A stretch of DNA of 64,000 nt from Chryseolinea sp. H1M3-3. Lineage in GTDB: Bacteria > Bacteroidota > Bacteroidia > Cytophagales > Cyclobacteriaceae. Each line of letters starts with the position of its first letter. Position 1 is the first letter of the stretch. The notes below the pieces were generated by a model, which saw only the letters and a list, made by a program, of their open reading frames with translations, did not search any database and was not told where the DNA came from. Shown here piece after piece: positions 32,814 through 42,410 of this stretch. The translations under genes were made by a program, and so were the position numbers. The stretch covers positions 124,001 to 188,000 of the forward strand of contig NZ_JARKMY010000019.1 of assembly GCF_029360725.1 (NCBI RefSeq), read 5' to 3'.

Positions 32814-35414
32814 ATGCAGCCATTTATTCGAAATAGCAGACCATTATTTTTCGTTCTGATTTTATTTTCTTTTTACATTTCTTGTTCGGCACAACGTTCC
32901 GGTACGGGGAGTAATGTGTATGTCGATGACAAAGGCGTGATGCGTTGGAGCAAATCAAAAGCAGAAGTACAGGGTTTCGGAATCAATTACACCGTACCCT
33001 TTGCGCATGCATATCGCGCAGCGAAAAAACTAAATATTTCGCATAAAGAAGCGATTGATAATGATGTGTATCATTTCGCACGGCTTGGGTTTGATGCTTA
33101 TCGCGTGCACGTTTGGGATACTGAAATTAGCGATACAGTAGGGAATCTCCTGGACAATGATCATTTGCAACTGTTTGACTACATGCTAAAAAAAATGAAA
33201 GAGAGAGGCATGAAATTCATTATTACACCCATCGCGTTTTGGGGAAATGGATATCCGGAGCAAGATGAAAAAACACCCGGTTTTGCACGAAAGTATGGGA
33301 AAGCGGATTGTCTTACCAATGAAGACGCTATTCAAGCGCAGGAGAAATTCTTATTTCAATTTTTAAATCACGTAAATCCGCATACAGGTATTGCATATAA
33401 GGATGATCCCGACATCATCGCCTTTGAGATCAGCAATGAACCGCACCACAATGATCCACCTGAAAAGGTTACGACATACATCAATCGGATGGTTAGTTCG
33501 ATGCGAAAAACCAATTGTAAAAAACCAATCCTTTATAATATAAGTCACCGTATCCACCTGGTTGACGCATACTTCAATGCGGGTATACAAGGAGGAACTT
33601 TTCAATGGTATCCTACGGGACTTGGAGCTCAGAAAGAGTTGGGTGGTAACTTACTTCCTAATGTAGATAGATATACCGTTGCATTCGCTGACAATCCAAA
33701 ATACAGGAAGGGCGCAAAGATCGTTTATGAATTTGATGCGGCAGATGTAGGCCGTTCTTATATCTATCCGGCTATGGCCCGAAGTTTCAGACAGGCTGGA
33801 ATGCAGTGGGCCACGCATTTCGCCTACGATCCTACCTATATGGCGTATGCAAACACAGAATACAATACCCATTTTATGAACCTTGTCTATACGCCTCAAA
33901 AAGCATTGAGTTTGAAATTAGCATCGGAGGTGTTTCATACCATTCCGATGTACAAAGATTTTGGGAAATATCCTGCCAACACTAAGTTTGACGCTTTCAG
34001 GGTAAGTTATGAAGAAGATCTTGCTGAAATGGTTTCGGACAAAAAATTAATCTACACCAACAATACAAGATCAGCTCCTTCTTCATTGAATAAACTAGAG
34101 GAAATTGCCGGCTTTGGAAATTCCCCCGTTGTCATGTATGAAGGTGCCGGTGCTTATTTTGTCGATAAAATAGAAAGCGGTGTCTGGCGCCTGGAGATTA
34201 TGCCCGACGCAATATGGATACAAGATCCCTTTGGGAAAAACAGCTTGGATAAGAAGGTTGCAGTCGTGAATTGGAGAACGTGGCCGATGACGATCAACCT
34301 ACCCGATGTGGGAAATGATTTTGTTATTCGTGCATTGAATAATAATAACGCATCCGATACTAAAGTACAAGGTCAGACTTTTAATGTGTCCCCCGGTACT
34401 TATCTGCTAACACGCAAAGGTTTAAACACTGGTGTTAACGGGAATACGAAATGGAAGAATATTCTTTTGAAAGAATTCACCGCACCCAAGTCAACACTTG
34501 AATCCACCTATGTGCTTCATACCCCCGCAACACAAATTCATGAGGGATCTTCGTTGACGATCGAAGCAACCATCGCTACTCCGAATGAACCAGAAGCCGT
34601 CGAGATAACTGTTCTCTCCGGGCTGAGGCCTAAAATATTCCATATGAAAAAAGTTTCTGGCTATACCTACATTACCACTATTCCAGCGGAAGAAGTGAAG
34701 GAAGGGTTTTTAAGATATTTTATCACTGTTAAAGAAAATAAAAAGGCCATCACATTTCCGGGCGCAAAAAATGGAAATCCTGGAGATTGGAATTTTAGCG
34801 CCATGCATCCCTACGAAGTAATCGTAGTTCCGGCATCAGCTCCGATTTATATTTTCAATGCATTCTCTGATAATGATGAGTTATCAAGGCCTTGGAATAA
34901 AAACACTTCATTCGTGCCGAAAGCCGAGCCAGGTAAAGCGGAGATCAGGATGAACCTGGAAAAATTATTTGATGTTGATCCTGAAAATCCGAAAGCGAAG
35001 CGTGTACATGATTATTCGATGCGATATTATTTCGGCAATAAGATTGTGGGGCGCCGATCCGGCATCGCAGATAAAAATGAAATTGTCTTCCATGGAAGAT
35101 CCCTTACATCAAAACCTTGTTGGGTACAATTGGCACTCGTTACCAGGCAAGGACTGGCGTATGGTGGCGTTATAAAGATCGACTCAAATTCGGCAGATTA
35201 TTCGCTTGCCTTATCCGAACTGAAAAAAGTCAACCTGGTTACCTTGCCGCGGCCGTATCCTACCTTCCTGCCGTATTTTTTTGAACCGGATGTCGATACA
35301 AAATTTAACCTGAACGACATAGAGTCTCTGCAAATTTCTATCGGTCCGGGAATCCCTGAAAATGAACTGGGGAATAGCCATGCCTTCGCCATTGAAAGCG
35401 TGCGACTCGAATAG
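32814..35414 (+). CDS. clan GH-A glycoside hydrolase (GH5/GH147-like) lipoprotein
   Basis: About 866 residues from the ATG at 32814 (signal FFVLILFSFYISC, lipobox Cys); another ATG at 32793 overlaps the GH53 stop by 14 bp and would add seven residues. The N-terminal 400 residues are a (beta/alpha)8 barrel with acid/base E209 in FEISNEPHHND and nucleophile E306 in IVYEFDAADVG, the clan GH-A arrangement. The remaining 450 residues are beta-rich with no recognised catalytic motif and may bind carbohydrate. With GH53 next door, an exo-acting or debranching beta-galactosidase is plausible. The GH family is not certain; GH5-related and GH147-like are options. Confidence 0.8.
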   Translation: MQPFIRNSRPLFFVLILFSFYISCSAQRSGTGSNVYVDDKGVMRWSKSKAEVQGFGINYTVPFAHAYRAAKKLNISHKEAIDNDVYHFARLGFDAYRVHVWDTEISDTVGNLLDNDHLQLFDYMLKKMKERGMKFIITPIAFWGNGYPEQDEKTPGFARKYGKADCLTNEDAIQAQEKFLFQFLNHVNPHTGIAYKDDPDIIAFEISNEPHHNDPPEKVTTYINRMVSSMRKTNCKKPILYNISHRIHLVDAYFNAGIQGGTFQWYPTGLGAQKELGGNLLPNVDRYTVAFADNPKYRKGAKIVYEFDAADVGRSYIYPAMARSFRQAGMQWATHFAYDPTYMAYANTEYNTHFMNLVYTPQKALSLKLASEVFHTIPMYKDFGKYPANTKFDAFRVSYEEDLAEMVSDKKLIYTNNTRSAPSSLNKLEEIAGFGNSPVVMYEGAGAYFVDKIESGVWRLEIMPDAIWIQDPFGKNSLDKKVAVVNWRTWPMTINLPDVGNDFVIRALNNNNASDTKVQGQTFNVSPGTYLLTRKGLNTGVNGNTKWKNILLKEFTAPKSTLESTYVLHTPATQIHEGSSLTIEATIATPNEPEAVEITVLSGLRPKIFHMKKVSGYTYITTIPAEEVKEGFLRYFITVKENKKAITFPGAKNGNPGDWNFSAMHPYEVIVVPASAPIYIFNAFSDNDELSRPWNKNTSFVPKAEPGKAEIRMNLEKLFDVDPENPKAKRVHDYSMRYYFGNKIVGRRSGIADKNEIVFHGRSLTSKPCWVQLALVTRQGLAYGGVIKIDSNSADYSLALSELKKVNLVTLPRPYPTFLPYFFEPDVDTKFNLNDIESLQISIGPGIPENELGNSHAFAIESVRLE

Positions 35415-35697
35415 TAGTAGGCTGGAAAGTTGGTTGCTTCGCAATGACGGCTACCAAGGTATACTGACAGCGGAGCTAAGGCGGAGTTAAGGCGAAGCTA
35501 GCGTCAGGTTTTGTTTGCAACCTGTAATTCTGTCAGTAATGAAAATAATCCTGATAGGAGACTCGGTTTGGGAGTATGCGTTAGAATACGTTCAGCACTA
35601 TCTGCCTCGATTTTTGGCTGTCGTTACTTTGTATTCGATCGCAGAGGGTACAAGCTGCATACCGAATCCTGTCAAAGCATTGAAAGAAGAATAACGC
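35415..35697. other. convergent intergenic region with short repeats
   Basis: Between the end of the polysaccharide locus and a convergent permease gene. It holds the triple 11-bp repeat at 35470-35501 and, at 35436-35447, TTCGCAATGACG-type sequence like that of dispersed CGTCATTGCG repeats of many bacteria. No gene or clear terminator seen. Confidence 0.5.
35470..35501 (+). repeat. triple 10-11-bp direct repeat
   Basis: GCGGAGCTAAG, GCGGAGTTAAG, GCGAAGCTAG lie in tandem, flanked by CTGAC (35464-35468) and GTCAG (35503-35507). Confidence 0.7.
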
Positions 35698-38091
35698 TCA
35701 TTCGCTTCGCAATGATTCTGCGGGATTTGCCATTGCGGCTTTCGCGGATCGGTAGCCTACTGTAATAAAAGCGATCAACAGCGTGATCCCTATTCCCGAC
35801 AAGAATATGGAGGGCCCTATGGTTATTTTGTAGGCAAACTCTTGCAACAACTTGTGCATGAGTATTCCTGCGATAGGTGCAGCCAGGAGAAATCCAATCA
35901 GGATGAGTTTCACAAATTCTTTTGAAAAGAGAATCAAAATACTCTCTACAGAAGCCCCTAATACTTTTCTAACACCTATTTCTTTTACTTTTTGGTTCGC
36001 CATAAAGGAGACAAGACCAAATAAACCCAGGCAACCGATAATAATGGCAATGCTTGAAAATATTGTCAACAGGGTTGATATACGACGTTCTCCTTTGTAT
36101 AAGTTTTGTATCTGTTCGTCTAAAAATTCGTACTTGAAAATATATTCTGGATAGGCCTCTTCCCAGCGTGATTTCACCTCGTCTATGGTGCCTTGCATAT
36201 CAACTGGATTTATTTTGATGGACAAACTTTGATATTCGTTAATGTTATTTAAAAGCACCACTGGCTCAATGGCACGCTCCAGCGATGTGGTGTTGAAATT
36301 TTTAACGACTCCCTTTATGGGTAAATTGTTACCCCAGAAATCAAACTCTTTTCCCAAGATGTCATCATTGCTCTTAAATCCTGCTTGCTGAACAAATTTT
36401 TCGTTTACCACGGCGGCAGTAACACTATCGATATCTCCGAGTTTTGCTCCAGCGATAATGTCAATTGAATACAAATCAATGTAATCACCGTCTACCTCTT
36501 TTACTTGAACTTCCATGGGCTCACCGTTGACCGTAATGGAAGAACTTTTAACTGCGCGGAATGAAGGGGGCGCATAGTTTAAACTTGCTTTTTCAACTCT
36601 TGGCAAACGAAGTAGTTCATTTTTTAAAGAGCGCATTTTATTTGGACCTGAAGCCTCCTCAGACCTGGGGATAGGTACAACAATAATTGCATCTTTATTA
36701 AACCCGACATCTTGTTGCTGAAAGAAATTTAATTGCTTCGAAAGAACAAGCGTACCGATGATAAAGAACTGGGAAATAAAAAACTGCAATACGACAAGAC
36801 TGCGACGCAACATATAGCCCGAAGAATTTTTATTGTTAAGCTGCGTCTTTAAAGCTGATACCGGCTTAAAACCTGAAACAACAAAAGCAGGATACAATCC
36901 TGAAAAAAGTGTTATGGCGCTAATCAAAATAATTAGGAAGAGCCACAGTGTCACATCTTCCAGCAGATTCAAGGTTAACGAAGATTCTAAAAGGGTATTG
37001 ATGAAGACAAGAAATACTTGTGCTGCACCGAGCGAAATCGAAGCAGCGATGCAGGTAACAATAAACGCCTCGCCGAGAAATTGCAGAATCAGCTGACTCC
37101 TTGTACCTCCGAGAATCTTTCGAATACCTACCTCTTTTGTTTTTTTAATTGCCTCTGCAGTTGTGAGATTGATAAAATTAATACACGCTGTAACGATCAA
37201 AAAAATTGCAATTATACTAAAAACATAAAAAGCCTCTTTTGGCATTCTTGTATTGTAATTGCCTCCGCGCATGTCACTATGAATTGAGGATAACGGTTGT
37301 ATCACAAATGTTTTGGCGGTCGGATTTCTGTCTCCATCGCCAAAATATTTCGTTGCGAACTGAGGAATCTTTTGTTCCACTTGTGCAATTGTTGAATTTT
37401 CCTTTAATAAAAAATAGCAATTGTCAGTGTCCGCCAAGTTATGCCATCCACGTTCTTCATAAGATTTTCGAATCGTATTGTAGGATAACATAAGTTCGAA
37501 CGGGAGATCTGTATTTGAAGGAAAGTCTTCCATTACAGCGGTGATCTTATATTCAATGTTATCATGCACGACGGTTTTACCAAGAACATTTTCCGTTTGG
37601 AAATATTTCCGGGCAAATGCTTTTGAAATGATCGCTTCGTTTGGATCATCCAATCCTTTTTCAGCAGTGCCTGCAATAATTTTTCTATCGAAAATTTTAA
37701 AGAATGTAGGTTCGGTAAATACGACGCCTTTAGGTTCTTCGTATTTTTTCACATCACCATCATGCTGGGGAATTGTGATCAGACTCCCTCGGCGATACGA
37801 CATAAAAACTACTTCTTCAGTCTCATTAAACTCATCTTTGAAGGCTTCAGGCAGAGGCGGGGGGATCGCTTGCGTGAAATTAGTGCCATCATTGCCGTTA
37901 GACTTTGAAATGATTCGATAAATCCGATCTTTTTTGGAGTGATATTTATCAAAACTGTTTCCCTCTTTTATAATTAGAAATAACACAAGACTGCCTGTGA
38001 TGCCTAAGGTTAACCCGGCAATGTTGATCAATGTGTTGCCCTTTTCGCGTAACAGACTTCTAAGAATTGTTTTGAGGAAGTTTTTAAACAT
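35698..38091 (-). CDS. FtsX/MacB-type permease without PadR partner
   Basis: A 797-residue permease with the double MacB-FtsX plan but no prefix domain. It starts directly with FLKTILRSLLREKGNTLINIAGLTLGITGSLVLFLII, then the periplasmic domain (FDKYHSKKDRIYRIISK), the first bundle (IIAIFLIVTACINFINL, KKTKEVGIRKILGGTRSQL), a second half (YMLRRSLVVLQFFISQFF), and the final FtsX bundle (IIIGCLGLFGLVSFMANQKVKEIGVRKVLGA) ending in AESLRSE. Family members either work with a MacB-type ATPase or are orphan permeases. It is a single gene; both flanks are intergenic. It is a paralogue of the proteins at 6915 and 52621. Confidence 0.9.
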   Translation of the reverse strand: MFKNFLKTILRSLLREKGNTLINIAGLTLGITGSLVLFLIIKEGNSFDKYHSKKDRIYRIISKSNGNDGTNFTQAIPPPLPEAFKDEFNETEEVVFMSYRRGSLITIPQHDGDVKKYEEPKGVVFTEPTFFKIFDRKIIAGTAEKGLDDPNEAIISKAFARKYFQTENVLGKTVVHDNIEYKITAVMEDFPSNTDLPFELMLSYNTIRKSYEERGWHNLADTDNCYFLLKENSTIAQVEQKIPQFATKYFGDGDRNPTAKTFVIQPLSSIHSDMRGGNYNTRMPKEAFYVFSIIAIFLIVTACINFINLTTAEAIKKTKEVGIRKILGGTRSQLILQFLGEAFIVTCIAASISLGAAQVFLVFINTLLESSLTLNLLEDVTLWLFLIILISAITLFSGLYPAFVVSGFKPVSALKTQLNNKNSSGYMLRRSLVVLQFFISQFFIIGTLVLSKQLNFFQQQDVGFNKDAIIVVPIPRSEEASGPNKMRSLKNELLRLPRVEKASLNYAPPSFRAVKSSSITVNGEPMEVQVKEVDGDYIDLYSIDIIAGAKLGDIDSVTAAVVNEKFVQQAGFKSNDDILGKEFDFWGNNLPIKGVVKNFNTTSLERAIEPVVLLNNINEYQSLSIKINPVDMQGTIDEVKSRWEEAYPEYIFKYEFLDEQIQNLYKGERRISTLLTIFSSIAIIIGCLGLFGLVSFMANQKVKEIGVRKVLGASVESILILFSKEFVKLILIGFLLAAPIAGILMHKLLQEFAYKITIGPSIFLSGIGITLLIAFITVGYRSAKAAMANPAESLRSE

Positions 38092-38282
38092 GTCGAATAA
38101 AAAGATAAGCGTACGTCGTGCGGATTACAAACATTAAGCCATATGGAATAAGAAGCGTAAAGACATTTTTGAACAAATGATTTGATCACTTCCGAGAAAA
38201 CGTTGTCCACAAGCGGACAGCCTTACAGAAATATATGCGTGAAAATTTTGTGGCAATGTTGTTAGAAGTCTATCGTAAGGCC

Positions 38283-38310
38283 TGGTTTACCCGTCATTAC
38301 GAGTAAACCA
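38283..38310 (-). terminator. 12-bp hairpin after the flavoprotein gene
   Basis: On the minus strand UGGUUUACUCGU pairs with ACGGGUAAACCA (one U-G) around the loop AAUG, about 18 bp after the stop of the alditol-oxidase-like gene. No U-run follows, so it may be a 3'-stabilising hairpin or a REP-like element (it contains CGTCATTACGAG) rather than a true terminator. Confidence 0.45.
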
Positions 38311-38328
38311 ATAAGGTTGAAGTAACGC

Positions 38329-39687
38329 TCAAGCTACACCAAAGATATTTCGGTTAACAAACTCGTTCCGGAACTTTCCATCAGGATCATATTTTGATAT
38401 TAACGCTCTGAAATCATTCAGTTTTTCATACCGTGATTGCAGCACTTTAGGATCCAGGGTAAACAATTTTCCCCAATGGGGCCGCACGTCAAACGGCGAC
38501 AGCTTTTCTTCAATCTTCGGTAATAAACGCATTACGCCCGCCGTGTTTTGATTCAATGTAAAATGTATCGCAACACTATCTTGGTGGTAGCATGGGCTCA
38601 TCCAGAGATCATCTGCTGCAATGGTGCGTATTTCCGTAATCATCAAGAGAGGTTTGATTTCATCCTTTAATGCTTGAACAGCTTTGATGGCTTCGACGGC
38701 ATTTTTCCTGGGCACGAAATATTCTGCCTGCAGTTCTTCTCCGCTGCTGGGTGTAAAGCCCATTTTGAAATGTGGTAGCCTCTCATACCACGGTCCGGGT
38801 ACACTCATTTGTTCGGTGCAGTTTTCCGCTGATATCTCAATGATGGGATGGACATTGCGAGTTGCTAATGTTGCTCCGAAAAATTCCTTTGGCGCTGCAT
38901 ACGTTTCACCATCTTTCAAAGACCGTTTGACCCAGACCTGGTTGATGTTAGAAGTTTGCCAGTCTGTAAATAAACTCACACTATACCCTGCAGACATAAT
39001 TTCATCAAAATGGGTTTCGAGTTGTAGTATAGGCAAGTTCAAATAGACTTCTTGCTGCATGGAAAAAGTCGGAACTAAATCCAACGTAACTTTGGTGACA
39101 ACCCCAAGACATCCTAATCCAACTACCGCACCCAGGAACTGATCACCATCTTTTTCTTTTGAAAGTAAAACCACATCGCCATCGGCTCTTACAAATTCGA
39201 TCGCGGAAATGGAGGTCGCTAGATTACCATTGCCCACACCTGACCCATGGGTTGCCGTCGCACATGCACCAGCTACTGAAATGTGCGGAAGGGAAGCCAG
39301 ATTGTGAACGGCAAACCCTTTCTCATGTAGCTGTTTACAAAATTCACCGTAGCGCATACCGCCTCCGGTAGTAACTGTTTTCCCCTGAGAATCTAAAGTT
39401 ACGAGGGAGTTGAGATATTTTGTTGATAACAGGTTATCCCTTGAGTCAGCAATCTGGTTGAAGCAATGACGTGTGCCCAACGTTCGAAGGCGTGTGCATT
39501 TCCTGACAATTTCCTGTACTTCTTCTACCGTTTTAGGTTCAGCAATTTTCGTAGTGCTATAGGTCAGATTGCCCGCCCAATTTTTTAATTGTTCAGTAGG
39601 TTTGTCCTGGTTGCACGAAGTGATATTTGCCAATACAGTGCCGGTCATAAGGGTAGAGGTAAGTTTAAGAAAAGTACGTTTTTTCAT
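38329..39687 (-). CDS. exported FAD-linked alditol/aldonolactone oxidase-like protein
   Basis: 452 residues. The N-terminus (KKRTFLK, hydrophobic segment, then ITSCNQ) looks like a Tat-type signal with KR in place of RR, joined to a lipobox. The FAD_binding_4 domain has RTLGTRHCFNQIADS, whose His is the covalent flavin attachment site in alditol oxidases, and the classical PHISVAGACATATHGSG loop. The C-terminal half matches the D-arabinono-1,4-lactone oxidase domain (HWGKLFTLDPK, YDPDGKFRNEF). Such enzymes oxidise xylitol, sorbitol or sugar lactones with O2. Periplasmic location is inferred from the signal; the native substrate is unknown. Confidence 0.88.
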   Translation of the reverse strand: MKKRTFLKLTSTLMTGTVLANITSCNQDKPTEQLKNWAGNLTYSTTKIAEPKTVEEVQEIVRKCTRLRTLGTRHCFNQIADSRDNLLSTKYLNSLVTLDSQGKTVTTGGGMRYGEFCKQLHEKGFAVHNLASLPHISVAGACATATHGSGVGNGNLATSISAIEFVRADGDVVLLSKEKDGDQFLGAVVGLGCLGVVTKVTLDLVPTFSMQQEVYLNLPILQLETHFDEIMSAGYSVSLFTDWQTSNINQVWVKRSLKDGETYAAPKEFFGATLATRNVHPIIEISAENCTEQMSVPGPWYERLPHFKMGFTPSSGEELQAEYFVPRKNAVEAIKAVQALKDEIKPLLMITEIRTIAADDLWMSPCYHQDSVAIHFTLNQNTAGVMRLLPKIEEKLSPFDVRPHWGKLFTLDPKVLQSRYEKLNDFRALISKYDPDGKFRNEFVNRNIFGVA

Positions 39688-40220
39688 AAAGGCTGGTAAA
39701 ATTGTGTTCGGTGTGCGTTAAATAAAAAATGCCTTGGTGCGGTTTATTTGCTCGTTCAACAGCATCAATGTATTCAAAATCATATTGCTTTCACACTTGG
39801 CCCATGTACCATTCTTTACTCAGACTTCATTTTTATGGGACATAGTTGACTTGCCTGAATGATTACTGTAAAGTAGTGAATGTATTCCAAACAGCGATGA
39901 AAGGTCATTTAGCCAAATAGAAGTTACTATTTGATGGCTAAAAGGCAATAATCGGTGGTGTTGTGGTACGCGCTCGTTGGAGGATTAGTCTTTTTTAAAT
40001 TTTAGACTGAGCTGCGACACTCATGATGTAATAGTCTGATTTTGTGATAATTATGATTCTATGCAAATGGGATAATGAGTTACTATCGCAGCCCTGTGCG
40101 GATGTATTGTTGCATTCAAAATACACCAGCAATTGTAACGGAATTAGGCAAAATTTGAAGGTTTAATTCCACTTTTTGACCCTCGGTGAAAACACCTTTG
40201 ATTAGTAGAAGATAAGAATA
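39688..40220. other. 533-bp divergent intergenic region
   Basis: Lies between the minus-strand flavoprotein gene and the plus-strand T9SS operon and must hold both promoters. No open frame looks coding. Visible structure: a bulged inverted repeat at 39907-39941 (TTTAGCC-AAATAG with CTATTT-GAT-GGCTAAA) and a weaker one around 39987-40007 (AGTCT/AGACT). A TTTTTG at 40173 and TTTG at 40196 may belong to the operon promoter. Confidence 0.5.
39907..39941. promoter_or_regulatory. bulged 13-bp inverted repeat upstream of the T9SS operon
   Basis: TTTAGCC plus AAATAG pairs with CTATTT and GGCTAAA with a 3-nt bulge and a 6-nt loop. It has no U-run and is distant from both genes; it could be an operator or a small structured RNA. 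Confidence 0.3.
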
Positions 40221-42410
40221 TTGTTTCCATCGCAGATAATGAGGTTGCGTACTTTTTTCACCAGACTGATTCAAGGGATTATTATCGGATCCTCCCTGAT
40301 GCTGGTAGCTGTTCAAGGCTACAGCCAGGGATGTAATTGCCCCCCGGTGAATACTTGTGGGACCTGTCAGGGTGGAATAATTGAACTGACCTTGCGCAAT
40401 AATGGTCCATTGGCTCTCGTCAGCGCGTATGACGGCGGGGATCTTCGCTATTTTGGATGGGTTAACACAGGCAATTCATTCACAGTAACGGGCTCCCTGT
40501 GGGATGGAAAATTTCAAGGTAATGATTTAGACATTCACGTTGTAGGATTCCCTGTAACAACGATTCCCACTACTTGCGGGGCCAGTGTATATATAAACTC
40601 CATCTTTGGAAATTTTACCATCGTAAATGGTGAAAGTAAAAATGGTGGAACGTTATGTTGTTCACCTGCAGACACGGATAATATTCGACCGACTATTTCA
40701 GGCTGCCCAACCAACATTCAGGTTGTGCTCAATCCGCCTGGCTGCTCCGTCCCCGTCAATTGGACACCACCGACTGCTAATGATAATTGCGGGGAGGTCG
40801 TTCTGACTTCTACTCATAATCCGGGCGCGAGCTTCACAACGGGTATTACACCGGTTGTATACACGGCGACCGATGATTACGGTAACACCACGACCTGCTC
40901 TTTTACGGTAACCGTTACGAACAATTCAAACCCAGTCATTACGGGTTGTCCAACCAATATCACTGTTCCAGCTAACGCCTCATGCAGGGCAACAGTAAAC
41001 TGGACCGCCCCAAGTATAGCAGGAAACTGCGGCGTTGTTTCTTTGAACAGGACCCATAGTCCGGGCAGCATTTTTTTAGTCGGAACAACTGTCGTTACAT
41101 ATACCGCTACCGATGAGATTGGAAGAACTTCAACCTGTTCGTTTAACGTAACCGTTGTCGATAATACCAAACCAGTCATATCAGGTTGTTCTCCTTCCGG
41201 AATTAACGCGATCGCCGATGGCTCTTGTATGGCAACGGTGAATTGGACCGCACCGACGGCTGTCGACAATTGCGTATCGGTCACTATGACGAGCACCCAT
41301 AAGCCCGGCGACAAGTTTCCGATCGGAATAACGCCGGTGACTTATACCGCGACTGACGCCGCCGGAAACTTTTCTACTTGTACTTTTAATGTTACTGTCT
41401 CTGACGTAACGGTGCCCATATTCGCCGGATGTGCAGATGTGGTTGTACAGGCAGGACAAACATGTCAGGCGAAGGCTACCTGGACACCACCAACTGTTAC
41501 AGACTGCAGTACAGTGACGATTTCACGCTCGCATAATTCAGGAGACACTTTTCCTATAGGCACAACGGAAGTCACTTATTCGGCCTCAGATGGGAGAGGC
41601 AACACTTCAACCTGTAAATTCAAGGTAATCGTAGAGGATAAACTACCACCTGTCTTTAATTCTTGTAATGCAGATGTGATAGCGACAGCATCTGATAATT
41701 GTTCCGCTATTGTTCAATGGACAGCGCCTACAGCAACCGATAACTGCGGGGCCGTGCAATTAACAAGATCTCACACGCCTGGTGAAAGCTTTCCAATTGG
41801 TACAACAGAAGTCAAGTATACGGCATTGGACCAGCACGGAAACGCTTCTATATGTAAATTCAATGTAATCGTAAAGATCGCAGCACCGCCTGTTCTTGCC
41901 AACTGCCCAGAAGAGATACATTTGAAAGGTAACGAAGTTGGTGAAGCGCAAGCATCGTGGAACCCACCCACGGCCACTACAACCTGTGGGGACTTAACGT
42001 TAACAAGCTCGCATCAACCGGGAGATATTTTTAGCGTCGGAACGACAGAGGTCCAATATCAGGCAAAAGACATCTCTGGTAACATTTCGATATGCAAATT
42101 TAACGTAGTGGTTACGCGTCAAGAAATCATTCTTGATATCGGTAAAGTGGTTACACCTGATGGAAATGGTGTGAACGACGAATGGGTGGTAACAAACATT
42201 GAAAAGTTTTCTAACAATAAAATTCTTATCGTCGACCGTTGGGGCAGCGTGATATTTACAGCCTCAGGTTACAACAATGAGAGTGTAGTGTGGAAAGGGT
42301 ATAACCAGAACGGAAACATGGCGCCAACCGGGACCTACTTTTACACGATTTCAGTAAGATACGGCCCGTCGGTTTTTGAGAAAACCGGTTTCATCGAATT
42401 AATAAGGTAA
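40221..42410 (+). CDS. T9SS-secreted surface protein with six HYR repeats and type B C-terminal signal
   Basis: 729 residues. Signal peptide (to about 31), a cysteine-rich N-terminal domain (CNCPPVNTCGTCQGGIIEL, also CCSP) that resembles prealbumin-like surface domains, then six HYR modules of about 80 residues (each with C..V.WT.PTA.DNC, P.G..F..G.T.V.YTA.D..GN...C.F.V.V), and a C-terminal gliding-motility-associated type B domain (about 645-729: VVTPDGNGVNDEWVV, DRWGSVIF, WKGYNQNGNMAPTGTYFY). HYR domains are adhesive immunoglobulin-like modules; type B domains direct secretion by T9SS with a PorP/SprF-like helper, which is the next gene (overlap TAATG). Confidence 0.93.
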   Translation: MFPSQIMRLRTFFTRLIQGIIIGSSLMLVAVQGYSQGCNCPPVNTCGTCQGGIIELTLRNNGPLALVSAYDGGDLRYFGWVNTGNSFTVTGSLWDGKFQGNDLDIHVVGFPVTTIPTTCGASVYINSIFGNFTIVNGESKNGGTLCCSPADTDNIRPTISGCPTNIQVVLNPPGCSVPVNWTPPTANDNCGEVVLTSTHNPGASFTTGITPVVYTATDDYGNTTTCSFTVTVTNNSNPVITGCPTNITVPANASCRATVNWTAPSIAGNCGVVSLNRTHSPGSIFLVGTTVVTYTATDEIGRTSTCSFNVTVVDNTKPVISGCSPSGINAIADGSCMATVNWTAPTAVDNCVSVTMTSTHKPGDKFPIGITPVTYTATDAAGNFSTCTFNVTVSDVTVPIFAGCADVVVQAGQTCQAKATWTPPTVTDCSTVTISRSHNSGDTFPIGTTEVTYSASDGRGNTSTCKFKVIVEDKLPPVFNSCNADVIATASDNCSAIVQWTAPTATDNCGAVQLTRSHTPGESFPIGTTEVKYTALDQHGNASICKFNVIVKIAAPPVLANCPEEIHLKGNEVGEAQASWNPPTATTTCGDLTLTSSHQPGDIFSVGTTEVQYQAKDISGNISICKFNVVVTRQEIILDIGKVVTPDGNGVNDEWVVTNIEKFSNNKILIVDRWGSVIFTASGYNNESVVWKGYNQNGNMAPTGTYFYTISVRYGPSVFEKTGFIELIR
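40689..42120 (+). repeat. six tandem HYR coding repeats
   Basis: Six diverged units of roughly 240 bp in the T9SS cargo gene. Each encodes a conserved pair of cysteines, which implies a disulfide per module. The units are diverged enough to be stable against simple recombination. Confidence 0.85.

Noticed and set aside
35511-35765. 84-codon plus-strand frame after the galactan locus
   Set aside because: Runs antisense into the permease 3' end and covers the repeat region; not protein-like.
40877-41314. 145-codon minus-strand frame in the HYR repeats
   Set aside because: The frame is open only because the repeated coding sequence lacks stops on the other strand; it repeats with the HYR period.
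40689-42120. CRISPR-like regular repeats
   Set aside because: The periodicity is about 240 bp and codes for HYR modules; no short direct repeats with unique spacers exist in the window.
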